A DNA stretch of 64,000 nt. Source: WHSO01 sp963732875. Lineage in GTDB: Bacteria > Pseudomonadota > Alphaproteobacteria > SMXQ01. The stretch is taken from positions 62,001-126,000 of the forward strand of contig CAVTBD010000001.1 of NCBI GenBank assembly GCA_963732875.1. Direction: 5' to 3'. Below the pieces are notes generated by a model, which did no database searches, had not been told where the DNA came from, and saw only the letters and a list, made by a program, of their open reading frames with translations. The translations under genes and the position numbers were made by a program. This document shows positions 18,060 to 29,322 of the stretch, piece by piece (the first letter of the stretch is position 1; each line of letters opens with the position of its first letter).

Positions 18060-18916
18060 CGGCCGCCAAGGACACGGACCGCATCGCCGCGCGCTTCGCC
18101 GTGCTTCAGGGCGAAGGCCGCGCTGGTCTCATCACCTTCGTCACCGCCGGCGATCCCGACTTCGACACCTCGCTCGCGCTGGTCGAGGGCCTGCCCGGCG
18201 CCGGCGCCGACGTGATCGAGCTCGGCATGCCGTTCTCCGACCCGATGGCGGACGGCCCGGCGATACAGGCCGCCTCCCTGCGCGCGCTCAAGGCCGGTGA
18301 GAACATGATCCGGACGCTGGAGCTGGTGCGCCGGTTCCGCGCGCGCGACGACGCGACACCGATCGTGCTGATGGGCTATTACAACCCGATCTACATCTAC
18401 GGCAACGAACGCTTCCTCGCCGACGCCAGGGCCGCCGGTGTCGACGGGCTGATCGTGGTCGACCTGCCGCCCGAGGAGGACAGCGAGCTGTGCCTGCCGT
18501 CTCGCGCGGCCGGGCTCCACTTCATCCGCCTCGCCACGCCCACCACCGACGAGAAGCGCATGGGCCGCGTGCTGCAGAACACCTCGGGCTTCCTCTACTA
18601 CGTCTCGATCACCGGCATCACCGGCACGCGCGCGGTGGACGCGGGCGACGTCGCCAGCCACCTCGCCCGCCTGCGCAAGCGCACGGAGCTGCCGATCGCG
18701 GTCGGCTTCGGCATCAAGACGCCCGAGCAGGCCGCCGCCATCGCGCGGGTCGCCGACGCCGCGGTGGTGGGCTCGGCCCTGGTCGAGCGCGTGCGCGAGG
18801 GGCTTGACGCACAAGGGCGCGCAAAGGCAGCCTTGGTCCCCGACGCGCTCGACTACGTCGCGGCGCTCGCGGCAGGCGTACGCGGCGCGCGCAAGACACC
18901 GGCAACGGCAGGCTGA
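18056..18916 (+). CDS. trpA: Tryptophan synthase alpha chain
   Basis: This 286-residue TIM barrel cleaves indole-glycerol phosphate and channels indole to TrpB. Motifs ELGMPFSDPMADGP with the catalytic Glu, LMGYYNPIY, VDLPPEE with the catalytic Asp, and GFGIKTPEQ are visible. It begins at a GTG overlapping the trpB TGA (GTGA), indicating coupling. Confidence 0.97.
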
Positions 18917-18924
18917 ACGGCACC

Positions 18925-19854
18925 ATGAACTGGCTCAAGAATTTCGTCCGACCGAAGATCCGCGCACTGGTGCGCAAGGAGAACGTGCCCGAGAACCTGT
19001 GGCACAAGTGTCCCGCCTGCGAGCAGATGATCTTCCATCGCGAGCTCGCGGCCAACCTCTACGTCTGCACCCACTGCAACCACCACATGCGGGTCTCCGC
19101 CAAGGACCGGCTCGACATGGTGTTCGACGAAGGCAGCTACCAGCTCGTGGAGCTGCCCGAGACCATCGACGACCCCCTGCGCTTCCGCGACCAGAAGCGT
19201 TACGGCGACCGCCTCAAGGAAGCGCGCAACAAGACCAAGGTCGGCGACGCGATCCTGGTGGCCCACGGCAAGGTCGGTGGCGTCGGCGCGGTGGTGGCGG
19301 CGTTCGACTTTCGGTTCATGGGCGGTTCCATGGGCGTAGCGGTGGGCGAGGGCTTCGTCACGGCGGCGCGTCTCGCCGTGCTGCAGGAGGCGCCGCTGAT
19401 CGTGTTCCCGTCGTCGGGTGGCGCGCGCATGCAGGAAGGGATTCTGTCGCTGATGCAGATGCCGCGCACCACGGTCGCGGTCGAGGGCTTGCGCGACGCG
19501 GGCCTGCCCTATCTGGTGGTGCTGACCGATCCCACCACCGGCGGCGTGTCGGCATCGTTCGCCATGCTGGGCGACATCGCCATCGCCGAACCGGGCGCGA
19601 TCATCGGCTTCGCCGGCACGCGCGTGATCGAGGACACCATCCGCGAGACCCTGCCCGAGGGCTTCCAGCGCGCCGAGTACCTGCTCGAGCACGGCATGAT
19701 CGACATGGTGGTGCCGCGCGGCGAGATGCGCGCGACACTGGTGCGCCTGCTCGACCTGTTGCGCAACCCGGCGCCCGCGGGCGACGTGGTGCCCCTGCCC
19801 GCCGGTGCCGGCCTCGCCGCCGCCAAGGGCGCGAGGCCCGCCCCTGGCAAGTAG
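18925..19854 (+). CDS. accD: Acetyl-CoA carboxylase carboxyltransferase beta subunit
   Basis: This 309-residue subunit, with AccA, transfers carboxyl from biotin to acetyl-CoA in fatty-acid synthesis. A four-Cys zinc ribbon is complete (Cys29, 32, 48, 51 in KCPAC...CTHC). The crotonase-fold core shows SSGGARMQEG and TTGGVSASFAMLGD. trpA-accD-folC is the usual proteobacterial order. Confidence 0.97.
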   Translation: MNWLKNFVRPKIRALVRKENVPENLWHKCPACEQMIFHRELAANLYVCTHCNHHMRVSAKDRLDMVFDEGSYQLVELPETIDDPLRFRDQKRYGDRLKEARNKTKVGDAILVAHGKVGGVGAVVAAFDFRFMGGSMGVAVGEGFVTAARLAVLQEAPLIVFPSSGGARMQEGILSLMQMPRTTVAVEGLRDAGLPYLVVLTDPTTGGVSASFAMLGDIAIAEPGAIIGFAGTRVIEDTIRETLPEGFQRAEYLLEHGMIDMVVPRGEMRATLVRLLDLLRNPAPAGDVVPLPAGAGLAAAKGARPAPGK

Positions 19855-19858
19855 CCGC

Positions 19859-21152
19859 GTGCTCCGGCGCCTCACGGCGCTGCATCCCAGGACGATCGAC
19901 CTTTCCCTCGGCCGGATCGAGCGGCTGCTGGCCGCGCTCGGCCATCCCGAACACCGACTGCCGCCGGTGATCCACGTCGCCGGCACCAACGCCAAGGGCT
20001 CGGTGGTGGCCTACCTGCGCGCCATGTTCGAGGCATCGGGACAGCGCGTCCACGTCTACACCTCGCCCCACCTGGTGCGCTTCCACGAGCGCATCCGCGT
20101 CGCCGGGCGACTGATCACCGAACGCGCTCTCGAACAGGCGCTGACCGAGTGCGAGCGCGCCAATGCGGGCGAGCCAATCACTTTCTTCGAGATCACTACG
20201 GCGGCTGCGTTCCTCGCGTTTTCGCGCACCCCCGCCGACGTCACCCTGCTCGAGGTCGGGCTCGGCGGCAGGCTCGACGCCACGAATGTGATTACCCGCC
20301 CGCGCGTCACCGCGATCACGCCCATCGCCATGGACCACCAGCATTTCCTCGGCGACACGCGCGCCGCCATCGCCGGCGAGAAGGCGGGAATCCTCAAGCG
20401 GGCCGTGCCCTGCGTGGTCGGACCCCAGGATGCCGTGGCCGCGCGCGTGATCGCCCAAGCGGCACGCAAAACCGGCACGCCGCTGATCCGGCTCGGCACG
20501 GAATTCCGTGTCACCCGCGCCCGCGACGGGGCGCTGCGTTACCGCGACGGCGACGGCACTATCCGCTTTCCCGCCCCGGCGCTCGCCGGTGCGCACCAAT
20601 ACGCCAATGCCGCGACTGCGATCGCCGATCGCCCGCGCGTTCGGACGCGGCGCGCCCGGCGACGATGCGATCGCGCGAGGGCTGACGGAGGTGGACTGGC
20701 CGGCACGGCTGCAACGCCTCGGCGCGGGCCGGCTCACCGCGCCGCTCGCCGCGCGCGGCTTCGAGGTCTGGCTCGACGGCGGGCATAATCCCCACGCCGC
20801 CCGCGCGCTGGCACGGACGCTCGCCGGTTGGGACGCCGGGGCGCGGCGACCGCTCTATCTCGTCACGGGCATGATCGAGAGCAAGGATCCGAAGGGGTTT
20901 TTCAGGGCCCTGACGCCGCGCGTGACAGCCGCCTGGTGCGTGCCGGTGCCGGGCGAACATGCCGCCATCGCCGCCGATGTGCTCACGCGCACTGCGCGGG
21001 ACGCAGGTTTGCGGGCGCGCGCCGCGGCATCCCTCGAGGCCGCCCTCGAGGCCGTCGCCCGGCGCCGGCCGGGACGCGTCCTGATCGCAGGCTCGCTCTA
21101 CCTCGCCGGCGCCGTGCTGGCGGCCGAGGGCCGCGCCGCCAAGCCGCGCTGA
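19859..21152 (+). CDS. folC: FolC, folylpolyglutamate/dihydrofolate synthase (apparent frameshift)
   Basis: This enzyme adds glutamate to dihydropteroate and folates. The GTG at 19859, four bases after accD, begins VLRRLTALHPRTIDLSLG. The first frame holds the ATP loop HVAGTNAKGSV, SPHLVRFHERI and LLEVGLGGRLDATN. It runs into AGAHQYANAATAIA, then family sequence continues in the +1 frame (RAFGRGAPGDDAIARGL, WLDGGHNPHAA) to 21152. One extra base near 20627 explains this; otherwise the gene is complete at about 430 residues. Sequencing error is more likely than a true mutation. Confidence 0.88.
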
Positions 21153-21182
21153 ACCGGAGCCCGGCTTCCCATCCGTAAAAAA

Positions 21183-21222
21183 TGGAACCGGCGCGGACCC
21201 CGAAGGGCCGCGCCGGCTCGAT
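21183..21222 (-). terminator. Terminator of the small exported-peptide gene 1
   Basis: On the minus strand a GAGCCGGCGCGG...CCGCGCCGG hairpin is followed by TTCCATTTTTT. The same hairpin ending in CCGGTTCCATTT follows the second peptide gene (22219-22248). Confidence 0.75.
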
Positions 21223-21265
21223 CATATCCGCCGCGCAGACGCGCAGGGCGGGCAATGAAGCGTGA

Positions 21266-21445
21266 CTACTCGTTGTCGCCGGAGTCTTCGCTCGGAGTGA
21301 GCGGGTTGTCCCCCTCGTTATCGCCGGGGTAGGCCGAGGCGTCGTCCTGATAGATCGCCTTGGCGGCGTCATTGGTGACGGCCGCGAAAGCCGGGGTGGA
21401 AAGGGCGACGAGAACCGTCATCACGGTCATCAGCGTCTTGGTCAT
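21266..21445 (-). CDS. Small exported acidic peptide 1
   Basis: A 59-residue product with a clear signal peptide (MTKTLMTVMTVLVALSTPAFA, cleavage after AFA) and a mature part of about 38 residues rich in Asp/Asn/Gly/Glu, ending PSEDSGDNE. I chose the ATG at 21445 because GGAGA lies 6 bases upstream; an in-frame ATG 12 bases earlier lacks one. It resembles the peptide at 22332-22502 in its STPAFAA junction, size, acidic tail and downstream hairpin. No family is recognised; the role is unknown. Confidence 0.65.
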   Translation of the reverse strand: MTKTLMTVMTVLVALSTPAFAAVTNDAAKAIYQDDASAYPGDNEGDNPLTPSEDSGDNE

Positions 21446-21698
21446 CTGTGTCTCCATAGGAGTGTTGCGGCGGTTCTCCCGTCGCTTCCGGCCGGCAGGG
21501 CCGCGTCGGATTTCCACAAAATACGCGCCACAGTAAAAAAATCAATTCAACAAACGATGTTCACGGAGATTTGAAGTAGATCATACATTTATGCAACAGC
21601 TTACATCGAAAATGCGTGATATTTATTGAGAAGATCTCGTGCCATTATTTAAACAAACTGTGGCGTGATTTGGACAAACGGGCCGCCCCCCGGAATCG
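21446..21698. other. AT-rich intergenic region between trxA and small peptide gene 1
   Basis: About 250 bases, strikingly AT-rich from 21520 to 21665 against the GC-rich background. On the minus strand TTGATT, a 16-base spacer and TATTTT form a plausible promoter for the small peptide gene. No gene is seen. Confidence 0.5.
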
Positions 21699-21727
21699 AA
21701 AGGCCCCGCCGATCGGGCGGGGCCTCG
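21699..21727 (-). terminator. Terminator of trxA
   Basis: A 10-bp stem (21701-21710 and 21716-21725) of AGGCCCCGCC type, followed by TTCG on the minus strand, lies 24 bases past the trxA stop. Confidence 0.75.
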
Positions 21728-21750
21728 TGACAGCGGATGGACGCGGCCGG

Positions 21751-22071
21751 TCAGATCACCGACTCGACCCATTCCATCAGGGCGCTCTTGGGCGCGGTGC
21801 CGACCTTGGTGCCGGCCACCTGGCCGTTCTTGAACAGGATCAGCGTGGGGATGCCGCGCACGCCGTACTTGGACGGGGTCTGTGGATTGTTGTCGATGTT
21901 GACCTTGGCAATGGTGAGACGGCCGCCGAACTCCTTCGCCATCTCCTCGAGCACCGGGGCGATCTGCTTGCACGGACCGCACCACTCGGCCCAGAAATCC
22001 ACCAGCACCGGCCCCGGCGCGCTGAGCACATCCTTGTCGAAGCTGGCGTCGGTCACTTGCGTCAAACTCAT
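21751..22071 (-). CDS. trxA: Thioredoxin 1
   Basis: This 106-residue cytoplasmic disulfide reductase has the active site WCGPC with Cys31 and Cys34, preceded by VLVDFWAE, and the cis-Pro loop GIPTLILFKNG. Length and motifs are those of TrxA. In many alphaproteobacteria trxA follows addA directly; here a small exported-peptide gene lies between them. Confidence 0.97.
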   Translation of the reverse strand: MSLTQVTDASFDKDVLSAPGPVLVDFWAEWCGPCKQIAPVLEEMAKEFGGRLTIAKVNIDNNPQTPSKYGVRGIPTLILFKNGQVAGTKVGTAPKSALMEWVESVI

Positions 22072-22218
22072 GGTCTTCCCCTATGTGCTGTTATGGAACT
22101 CCGGCCACGTCGGCGGCGAGTCTAGAGGGGCGCGGGAGGCGAGGTCAAGCAAGCCCACCGGGCCATCGAAGTGCTTGGATATGGTGGCTTTTGCAGCGTC
22201 AGCAAGGGCCCGAAATGG

Positions 22219-22248
22219 AACCGGCGCGACCCTATGTCGCGCCGGCTC
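22219..22248 (-). terminator. Terminator of the small exported-peptide gene 2
   Basis: A perfect 10-bp stem (22221-22230 and 22236-22245) with flanking GAG/TTC, followed by CATTT on the minus strand. It is near-identical to the hairpin after peptide gene 1. Confidence 0.6.
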
Positions 22249-22331
22249 GTAACAGGCTGGCGGGTGGTGGAACATCATCGCGGGGAAACGGTCCGCCTCC
22301 CGATCACCACCCGTGCGCCGGTGCGATCGGT

Positions 22332-22502
22332 CTAGTCGCCGCCGCCGCCGCCGCCACCCTCACCCTCGCCGGAGGGCTGCTCCGGCTGGGCAGCGCCCTC
22401 GTCCTGGTGAACGGTGCCCTGATGATCGCCGGTGATCGCCGCGAAGGCGGGCGTGCTCATCGCGAAAAGGACGGCAAGCGCCGCCGCAATTTTCTTGCTC
22501 AT
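22332..22502 (-). CDS. Small exported Gly-rich peptide 2
   Basis: A 56-residue product: signal peptide MSKKIAAALAVLFAMSTPAFA, then a short mature part (ITGDHQGTVHQDEGAAQPE) and a tail with seven glycines and a final Asp. AAGGAG lies just upstream of the ATG. It shares STPAFAA, overall size and the downstream hairpin with the peptide at 21266-21445, suggesting one family. It stops in TAG. No known family is recognised, and the role is unknown. Confidence 0.6.
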   Translation of the reverse strand: MSKKIAAALAVLFAMSTPAFAAITGDHQGTVHQDEGAAQPEQPSGEGEGGGGGGGD

Positions 22503-22656
22503 GACGTGCTCCTTGGGGTTCTGGTTGCACCGCTCTTCGCGGTGCGTCCGGCAGCGAACTGTCGCGCCGAACGTGAAAAACTCTACGCGCTCCCCTTAAA
22601 AGGGCAAAATGAACAATTATGATTTGTTTATGGTTATTTTGTGGAACGGCCATAAT

Positions 22657-22708
22657 TTATGTAAATTCTTGAGTTTTTACATAAGAAGTAAAATATACGT
22701 TATGTAAA
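22657..22708. repeat. Three copies of TTATGTAAA in an AT-rich leader
   Basis: TTATGTAAA at 22657-22665, its inverse TTTACATAA at 22676-22684, and TTATGTAAA again at 22700-22708. They lie between the addA stop and small peptide gene 2. They could be operator sites for that peptide gene, or the first pair could form an AT-rich hairpin after addA. Confidence 0.5.
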
Positions 22709-22722
22709 TACCCTATGTCTTT

Positions 22723-25700
22723 TTAGGTCCCGACCTGCGCACCATCGAGCATGGCATCGGGCAAGGCGATCAGCCGGGGACCGGCGGTGAACACCAGGGC
22801 GCAGTGCACCGGCCGGTCCGGGAACACCCGGCGCAGGGCGGCGCGGTAAAGTGCCATCTGGCGCAGGTAGGCGGGCGCGACCGCGGCGGCATCCGCGGGC
22901 ACCGGGCGCGCGGTCTTGTAGTCCACCACGAGGACGGCATCGTCGGTCACCACCAGCCGGTCGATCTGTCCGGAGACCACGGCGCCGTCGACCGCGCCGG
23001 TGATCGGCACCTCGGCGAGGCTGCCCGGGGCGAACAGCGCGGCGAACGCGGGATCAATGAGCAGTGCCAGGGTTTCCGAGGCGATCTCGTTACGTGCCGC
23101 CTCGTCGAGGCCGAGCGACGGCCGTGACAGGAAACGCGCGGCCGCTGCGGCACGCCGCTCGGGCGCGAGCCCCGGCAGCAACTCCAGGAGCCCGTGCACC
23201 AGCCGGCCCTTGAGGAAGCGCGCGGCGCCATCGCCCGCCATCGGGCTCACCACCGGCGGCTCCTCATCCGTCTGCGACGGCGCGAGCGGGCGCGCCGCCG
23301 CCGCCTCGGGCGCGGCCGGCCGCCGGTCCCAGGGCTCCGGCACAGCCGCCATCACGCCGCCCACATCCGTCCGGTCTGTGCGGTCAGGATCTGCATCGTC
23401 CGCCTGCGGCCGGGCGAAGCGCAGGCCCTCGCCGTCCGTGCCGGTCGCCGGATCGGCAAAGGCGAAGGTCTCGGTTTCCGGCAAGGCTTCCAGGCCGCGC
23501 TTCACCAGCTCGTACCAGCAATCGGCGGGCGGGCGGGTGCGGCCGTGCCAGCCGGTCACATAGAGCGCGTCTTCGGCCCGCGTCAGCGCGACGTAGAGCA
23601 GCCGGTGGTATTCCTCCGTCTGCGCTTGAGTAGCAGCCTCGCGCAGGTCGGCGGCCACCGGGGCAAGGTCGCGCACCGCCGGCGTCCACAGCGGCAGCTC
23701 GGCGCCGTCGCCTGCGTCGCACCAGTAGGGGCCTTCGACCGCGCGCGGGCGCGACATGGTGTCAGGCAGGATCACCACCGGCGCCTGCAGTCCCTTGGCG
23801 CCGTGGACCGTCATGATCCGCACCTCGTCGCGCGTCGCCTGCTCGAGGTCGCGCTTGATGTCCGACTGGCCGCCCTCGAACCAGTCGAGGAAGCCCTGCA
23901 GCGTCGGCGCGTTCACCCGCTCGAACGCAAGCGCCAGCTCAAGGAACTCGTTGACCGGATCCTCGGCCTCGGCGCCGAGCCGCGCGATCAGGCGGGCGCG
24001 GCCGTCGTCCTCGTCGAGCACGGCGGAGAACAGCTCGAACGGGCGCGTGAAGTCGGTGCGCGCGAGCAGCCCGGCAAGCCAGTCGCGCGCGGCGAGCCAG
24101 CGCGGCTTCTCGCCCGCGCGCGCGTTCAGCGCCGCCCACAGGGAGCCCTTGCGCCCGGGTGCCAGCGCCATCAGGTCGTCGTCGTCGAGCCCCGCGTAGG
24201 GCCCCTTGAGCACGCAGGCGAGCGTGTAGTCGTCGTCGGGCAGCAGCAGGAAGCGGCCGAGCGCGACCAGGTCCTGCACCGCGAGCTCCTCGGCCAGCTT
24301 CATGCGGTCGACCCCGGCGACGCCGATGCCGAGGCGCTTGAGCGCGCGCACCAGCCCGTCCACCAGGCGCGTGCGGGTGCGCACCAGCACCAGCACGTCG
24401 CCCGCCCGGAGCGTGCGCCCGCGCGAGGGCAGCGGCATGGTATCGATCCAGGAGTCGATCCGTGCCGCGATCAGGCGCGCGAGCCGGGCATCGGCCGCGC
24501 CGCCGGTCTCGGCCTCGGGCTGTGGCGACCACGGCTGCGCCGGCTCTTCATCCTCGGGTGCCAGCGCCGGCCATAGCTCGACCATGCCGCCCTGCCCCAG
24601 GCGCTGGGTGACGTGGCGGATCGCCTGTTCGGCATCGGCCAGCCCATCACGCGCCGGTGCGGCGGCGAACACGCTATCGACGGTCTCCAGCACCGCCGCC
24701 GTCGAGCGGAACGAGTGGTGCAGCTCCACGTCGCGAAACTCGGCGCCGGCGGCATCGACGCGCGCGCGGTACTCGCCGCGCATCTCGGCGAAGCCGCGCG
24801 GGTCGGCGCGCTGGAACGAATAGATCGACTGCTTGGCGTCGCCGACCGCGAACACGGTGCGCGCCAGCTCCGCCTCGTCGGCGCGCCGGTCCTCGCGCGC
24901 GCCGAGCCCGGCGAAGAACTCGCCGGTGAGGCGACGGATCACCTCCCACTGGTCGGGGCTGGTGTCCTGGGCCTCGTCCACCAGCACGTGGTCGATGCCG
25001 CCGTCGAGCTTGTAGAGCACCCAGGCCGTCGACTCGCGCGTCGACAGCAGATCGCGCGTGTGCAGGATCAGGTCGTCGTAGTCGAGGCGCGCCGCCGCCT
25101 GCTTGCGCGCGCCATAGGCATCGATCAGCGCGGCACCGACGGTCAGCGCGGCGATCGAGGCGCGCGCGGTGCGGATCGCGCGCCGCCGCGCCTCCACCGC
25201 CAGCAGCCGTTCGGCCTCGGCCTGCATGGCCGCGAGCAGCCGCTCGGGATCGCCTGCCTTCTTGAGAAGGCCCGCCGTCACCAGACGTTCGAAGATCGCG
25301 CCGTCGCTCTTCTTGTGGAAGGCACCGCGATAGGCCTCGTAGCCGGCGACGCGGGCGGGCGCGTCGCCGGCGAGCCAGGCGGCGAGACGATCGCCCTTCT
25401 CCGCGTCGGTCTTTAAACCCTCCGCCAGGTCGCGCGCCGCCGCGGTCAGCGCCTTGCGGTCGAACGCCCCGTCGGCACAGGCGGCGGCGACAGCATCGTC
25501 CTCGCTTTCGTCGGCGCCGATGCCGAGGGTGGCGGCGAGCGCCGCGGTGCCGCCCCCGAGCCCGTCCTTCGCGCGCGAGCAGGCGCGCGATGCGGCCGCG
25601 CTCGTTGGCGAGGGTCGCCATGAGCTTGTCGAAGTCGTCGGCGGACAGGCGCCCGGCGATCCGGTCGACGGCTTGCGCCAGGGCATCGTCGCCGCCTTCC

Positions 25701-26230
25701 GGGCCAGCGCCGGTGGCGCGCGCCAGCACCTCGTCGCGGGCGTCGACCAGCAGCTTGCGCGCCTCGCTCTCGTCCAGCACCTGGAAATGGGGCGCGAGCC
25801 CGGCCTCCACTGGGAAGCGGCGCAGCAGCGATTCGCAGAACGCGTGGATGGTCTGGATCTTGAGCCCGCCCGGGCAGTCGAGCACGCGCGCGAACAGGCC
25901 GCGCGCGCGCTTCATCACCGGCTCGTCGGGCGCATGCCCGGTGAGACCGGCGATCGACTTGGCGAGGTCGCCTTCCGCCGCCACCGCCCAGGCACCGAGC
26001 GCGGTCTGGACGCGCACCGCCATTTCGGCCGCCGCTGCGCGGGTATAGGTCAGGCACAGGATGCGCTCGGGCGCGGTGCCGGCCAGCAGCAGCGCCAGCA
26101 CCCGGTCGGTCAGCACCTTGGTCTTGCCGGTGCCGGCGGAGGCCGCGACCCAGACCGAGGCGGCGGGGTCGGCGGCGCGGCGCTGGGGCACGCCGGGATC
26201 GTCGGGCACCAGGGGAACCACCCGCGCCAT
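22723..26230 (-). CDS. addA: AddA, double-strand break repair helicase-nuclease (apparent frameshift)
   Basis: AddA is the UvrD-type helicase and nuclease subunit of AddAB, the alphaproteobacterial RecBCD equivalent that resects DNA ends for RecA. The start ATG at 26230 overlaps the addB TGA by one base. The N-terminal frame shows VWVAASAGTGKTKVLTDR, then RILCLTYTRAAAAEM. Near 25575 the frame changes by one base (extra base), and family sequence resumes with DGLGGGTAALAATLG. VDEAQDTSPDQW, IMTVHGAKGLQAP and the C-terminal nuclease motif VVDYKTARP follow. About 1,168 residues if corrected. Confidence 0.9.
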
Positions 26231-29200
26231 CACCCGTCCTCGCCGCCGCCTTCGCCCGCCCATTCTTGGACGCGGGCGAGGTGGCGATAGTCGTCGAACC
26301 GCACCCGCGCCGGCGCGGTATAGGCGGCGTAAGGCGGTTTCCTTGCGGTCGAAGGCGTCGATCAGGGAGGCGAGACCCTGGACGGTGTGGTCGATGACCT
26401 CCGCCATGGTGACGCCGTCCTCGACCGCGAACACCCGTTCCTCGCCGCCCTGGTCCCCGCCCGAGAGCTTCCAGAACGCCATCTCGGCCACGTCGGCGGG
26501 GCGCACATCCTTGAATGCGCCGAGCTGCGCCATGGCCGCGAGCAGCGGGAGCTGGGGCGCGAATCCCGCCTTCTGGTCGCGCGCCGACGGCAGCGCGCCG
26601 GTCTTGTAGTCGACGATGGCGAGACGGCCGTCGGCGAGACGGTCGATGCGGTCGGCCCGTCCGGTCAGGAAGAACTCGCCGCCGGCGCGCTCGAAGCGCT
26701 GGCGCCCGGTCTTCTCGGCGGCGAGCGGCTAGGGCGACGGCGCGGCGCTTCACCTCCTGCCCGGCGACCCAGCGCGCGATGTCGCAGAAGCGCGGCCACC
26801 AGATCGCCTGCAGGCCGGGGGCGACGCCGACGGACCCCAGCGCTGCGCGCCCGATCTCGACCAGCGCGGCCCGGATCTCCTCGGCGCCGCCCGGCGGCAC
26901 GCCCCTGGGGAAGCGCTCGATCAGGCGCTCCATCACCGCATGGATGAAGATGCCGCGTTCGGCCGCGCCGGGATCGGCGCCGATGGGATCGAGCGGATCG
27001 AGCGCCAGCACGTGGCGCGCATAGATGGCGTAGGGGTTGATCTGCCAGGTCTCGATCTCGGTCACCGACAGCTTGCGCGGGCGCAGGCCCACCGGCGGCG
27101 CGGGCGCGGGACGCGCAATCGCGACCGGCGCGAGATGGCGGTCGGCCGCCACCGCGCGCGCCTGCCACGCGGCGCCGCGTTGCTTGAGCAGGCGGGTCGC
27201 GTCGGGGCCGAGCAGGTTAGCGAGACGCAGCAGCCAGCGCGACGGCACGGTCGGCGTGCCGGCGACGCGCTGGGCGCGCGACAGCACCACGCGGGGCGCC
27301 GAGAAGCCCTGGGCGAAGTCGTGGGCGGCAAGGCCGATGCGGCGCTCGGGCAGCGGCAGCCTGATGCGCGCGCGCATGGGGCGGCTCATCCACGGATCGT
27401 GGCCGGGATCGAGCGGCCAGGTGCCCTCGTTGAGCCCGGCGAGGATCATCACGTCGGCATGCTGCAGGCGCGCTTCCAGCGGCCCCCAGATGTGCAGGCG
27501 GGGATGGCGGCCGAAGCGCGGGCGCACCACGCGGCCCGCCATCAGCGCGTCGAGCAGCGCAGGGTAGCGCCGCCCGGTGAGCGGCGCGAAATCGCGGGCA
27601 GCCTCGGCCAGGTCGGCGACGAAGGTTGCGGCCGCCTCGCCGTCATCGCCGCGCCACAGGCGTTGGGTGCCGGCCTCGTCAGTAGTTCCGGCGAGTGCTT
27701 CGGCGGCGGCGACATGGGCAGCAAGCAGGTCGCCGACACGGGCGGGCGCCCCCTGCATCGCCTGCGCGAACGGCGCAACGCAGGCGAGCCAGCCGTCGAG
27801 CCAGGCGGGCAGCGCGGCGATACGCTCGGTATCGGCAGCGAGCCGGCGCGCCATGTCCCGGTCCTCGGCCTTCGCCGCGCGCGCGGCGAGCTCGTCATGG
27901 GCTGCGCGCGATGCGCGCGCGCAGGCCGTCGATCCCCGGCGCCGGACGCGGGCCGCGCAGCACCAGCCGGTCGAGGGTGCGCACATGGGCGCGGAACGCA
28001 TCGCGCGCCGTGCCGGCGGCGGCGAGCGGATGCTTGAGACAGGCGAGCAGCGGCACCGGCGCGAAGCGCTCGGCCACCATGACCGCAAGCGCGCGCAGGA
28101 ACACCATGGCCGGCGTGCCCGCGAGCGGCGCGCCGGCGGAATCGTCCACCGTCACGCCCCAGCGGTTGAGACGTGCCGCCACCCGGCGCGCGAGCCCGCG
28201 GTCGGGCGTGACCAGGGCGGCGGTACGCGCCTTCTCCTCGAGCACGCCACGCATGATCAGGGCGATCGTGGCGGCCTCCTCGGACGGCGCCGGCGCCTCG
28301 AGCCAGGTGACACCGTCGAGCGCCACGTCAAGATCGGCGGGCGCGGGCTCCGGCGCCGGCGACATGGCGGCGGACAGGAGCTGTGCGCGCGCCGCACGCC
28401 CCTCGCCCGCGATGTCGCACGGCCAATCGTCGTCCCAATCGACGACGTCCTCACGGGTCGCGCCGATATGGTCGAGCAGGCGGGCGAGGCCGAACTGGGC
28501 ATGGGTCTCAGGCAGCGCCTTCCAGTCGGTATCGGACAATTCGCGGTCGAGGCCGGGCAGCACGACGCAGCCCCGGGGCAGGCGCGCGACGGCGGCGAGC
28601 AGGTCGGCGGTCGCCGGGATCGAGCCGGTGGACCCGGCGGCGATCACCCAGCCCGCGGGCGGCGCCGCCATCCAGGCCGCCGCCTGGGCCGCAAGCAGCC
28701 GGTTGCGCCGCTCGGCCGGGCCGATGGCGCCTTCCTCGGCCAGCACGGCGGGCCAGTGGGCGGTGAGAATCTGCAGGAAGGCGAGCACGTCGTCCCAATG
28801 GCGCGCCAGTCCCTCGTCGCGCGGGCGCAAGGATTGAAGCGCCTCGAAGCCGACGCGCTCGGTCTCCATCTGGTCGAGCAGGCGGGCGAGCTCGGCGGCA
28901 AGCTCGGCCGCCTGTCCGGGATCGGCCTCGCGCCAGCGCGCATCGCCAAAGCGCAGCACCAGGCGCGCGAGCAGAAGCTGGCGGCGCAGACCACCGATCA
29001 CCGGCGGCAGGTCGGCGGCCGCGCCACCGCCGGGTGCGGAACCGGTGCCCGGCTCGGCGGCAATCAGCAACTCGTCCTCGTCGAGATCGCCGAGCGGCAT
29101 CATGCGCGGCAGCAGCACCGGCACGCCGTCGGACGCGCGCAGGAACGCCTCGCGCAAGGACCGCACCGCGCGTCGGGTCGGCAACAGCACGGTGGCACGG

Positions 29201-29322
29201 GCAAGCACGAGAGGATCGTCGGGAGATTCGGCGGCGAGGCGCACCGCCATGCCCCGGGCCAGTGCATCGACGAACGGGATGCCGGGCGCGATGGAATAGA
29301 GGCGCGGGCGCGCCTCGCTCAT
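26230..29322 (-). CDS. addB: AddB, double-strand break repair protein (three apparent frameshifts)
   Basis: AddB pairs with AddA and supplies the second nuclease and Chi-recognition helicase-like domain. The start at 29322 overlaps the previous gene (ATGA). The N-terminal part reads LLPTRRAVRSLREAFL. Three single-base insertions near 27905, 26720 and 26331 break the frame; each side remains good AddB sequence (LPLPERRIGLAAHDFAQGF; GEFFLTGRADRIDRL with VDYKTG of the PD-(D/E)XK nuclease; then RVRFDDYRHLARVQEW at the end). The three shifts sum to a whole codon. Confidence 0.87.
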
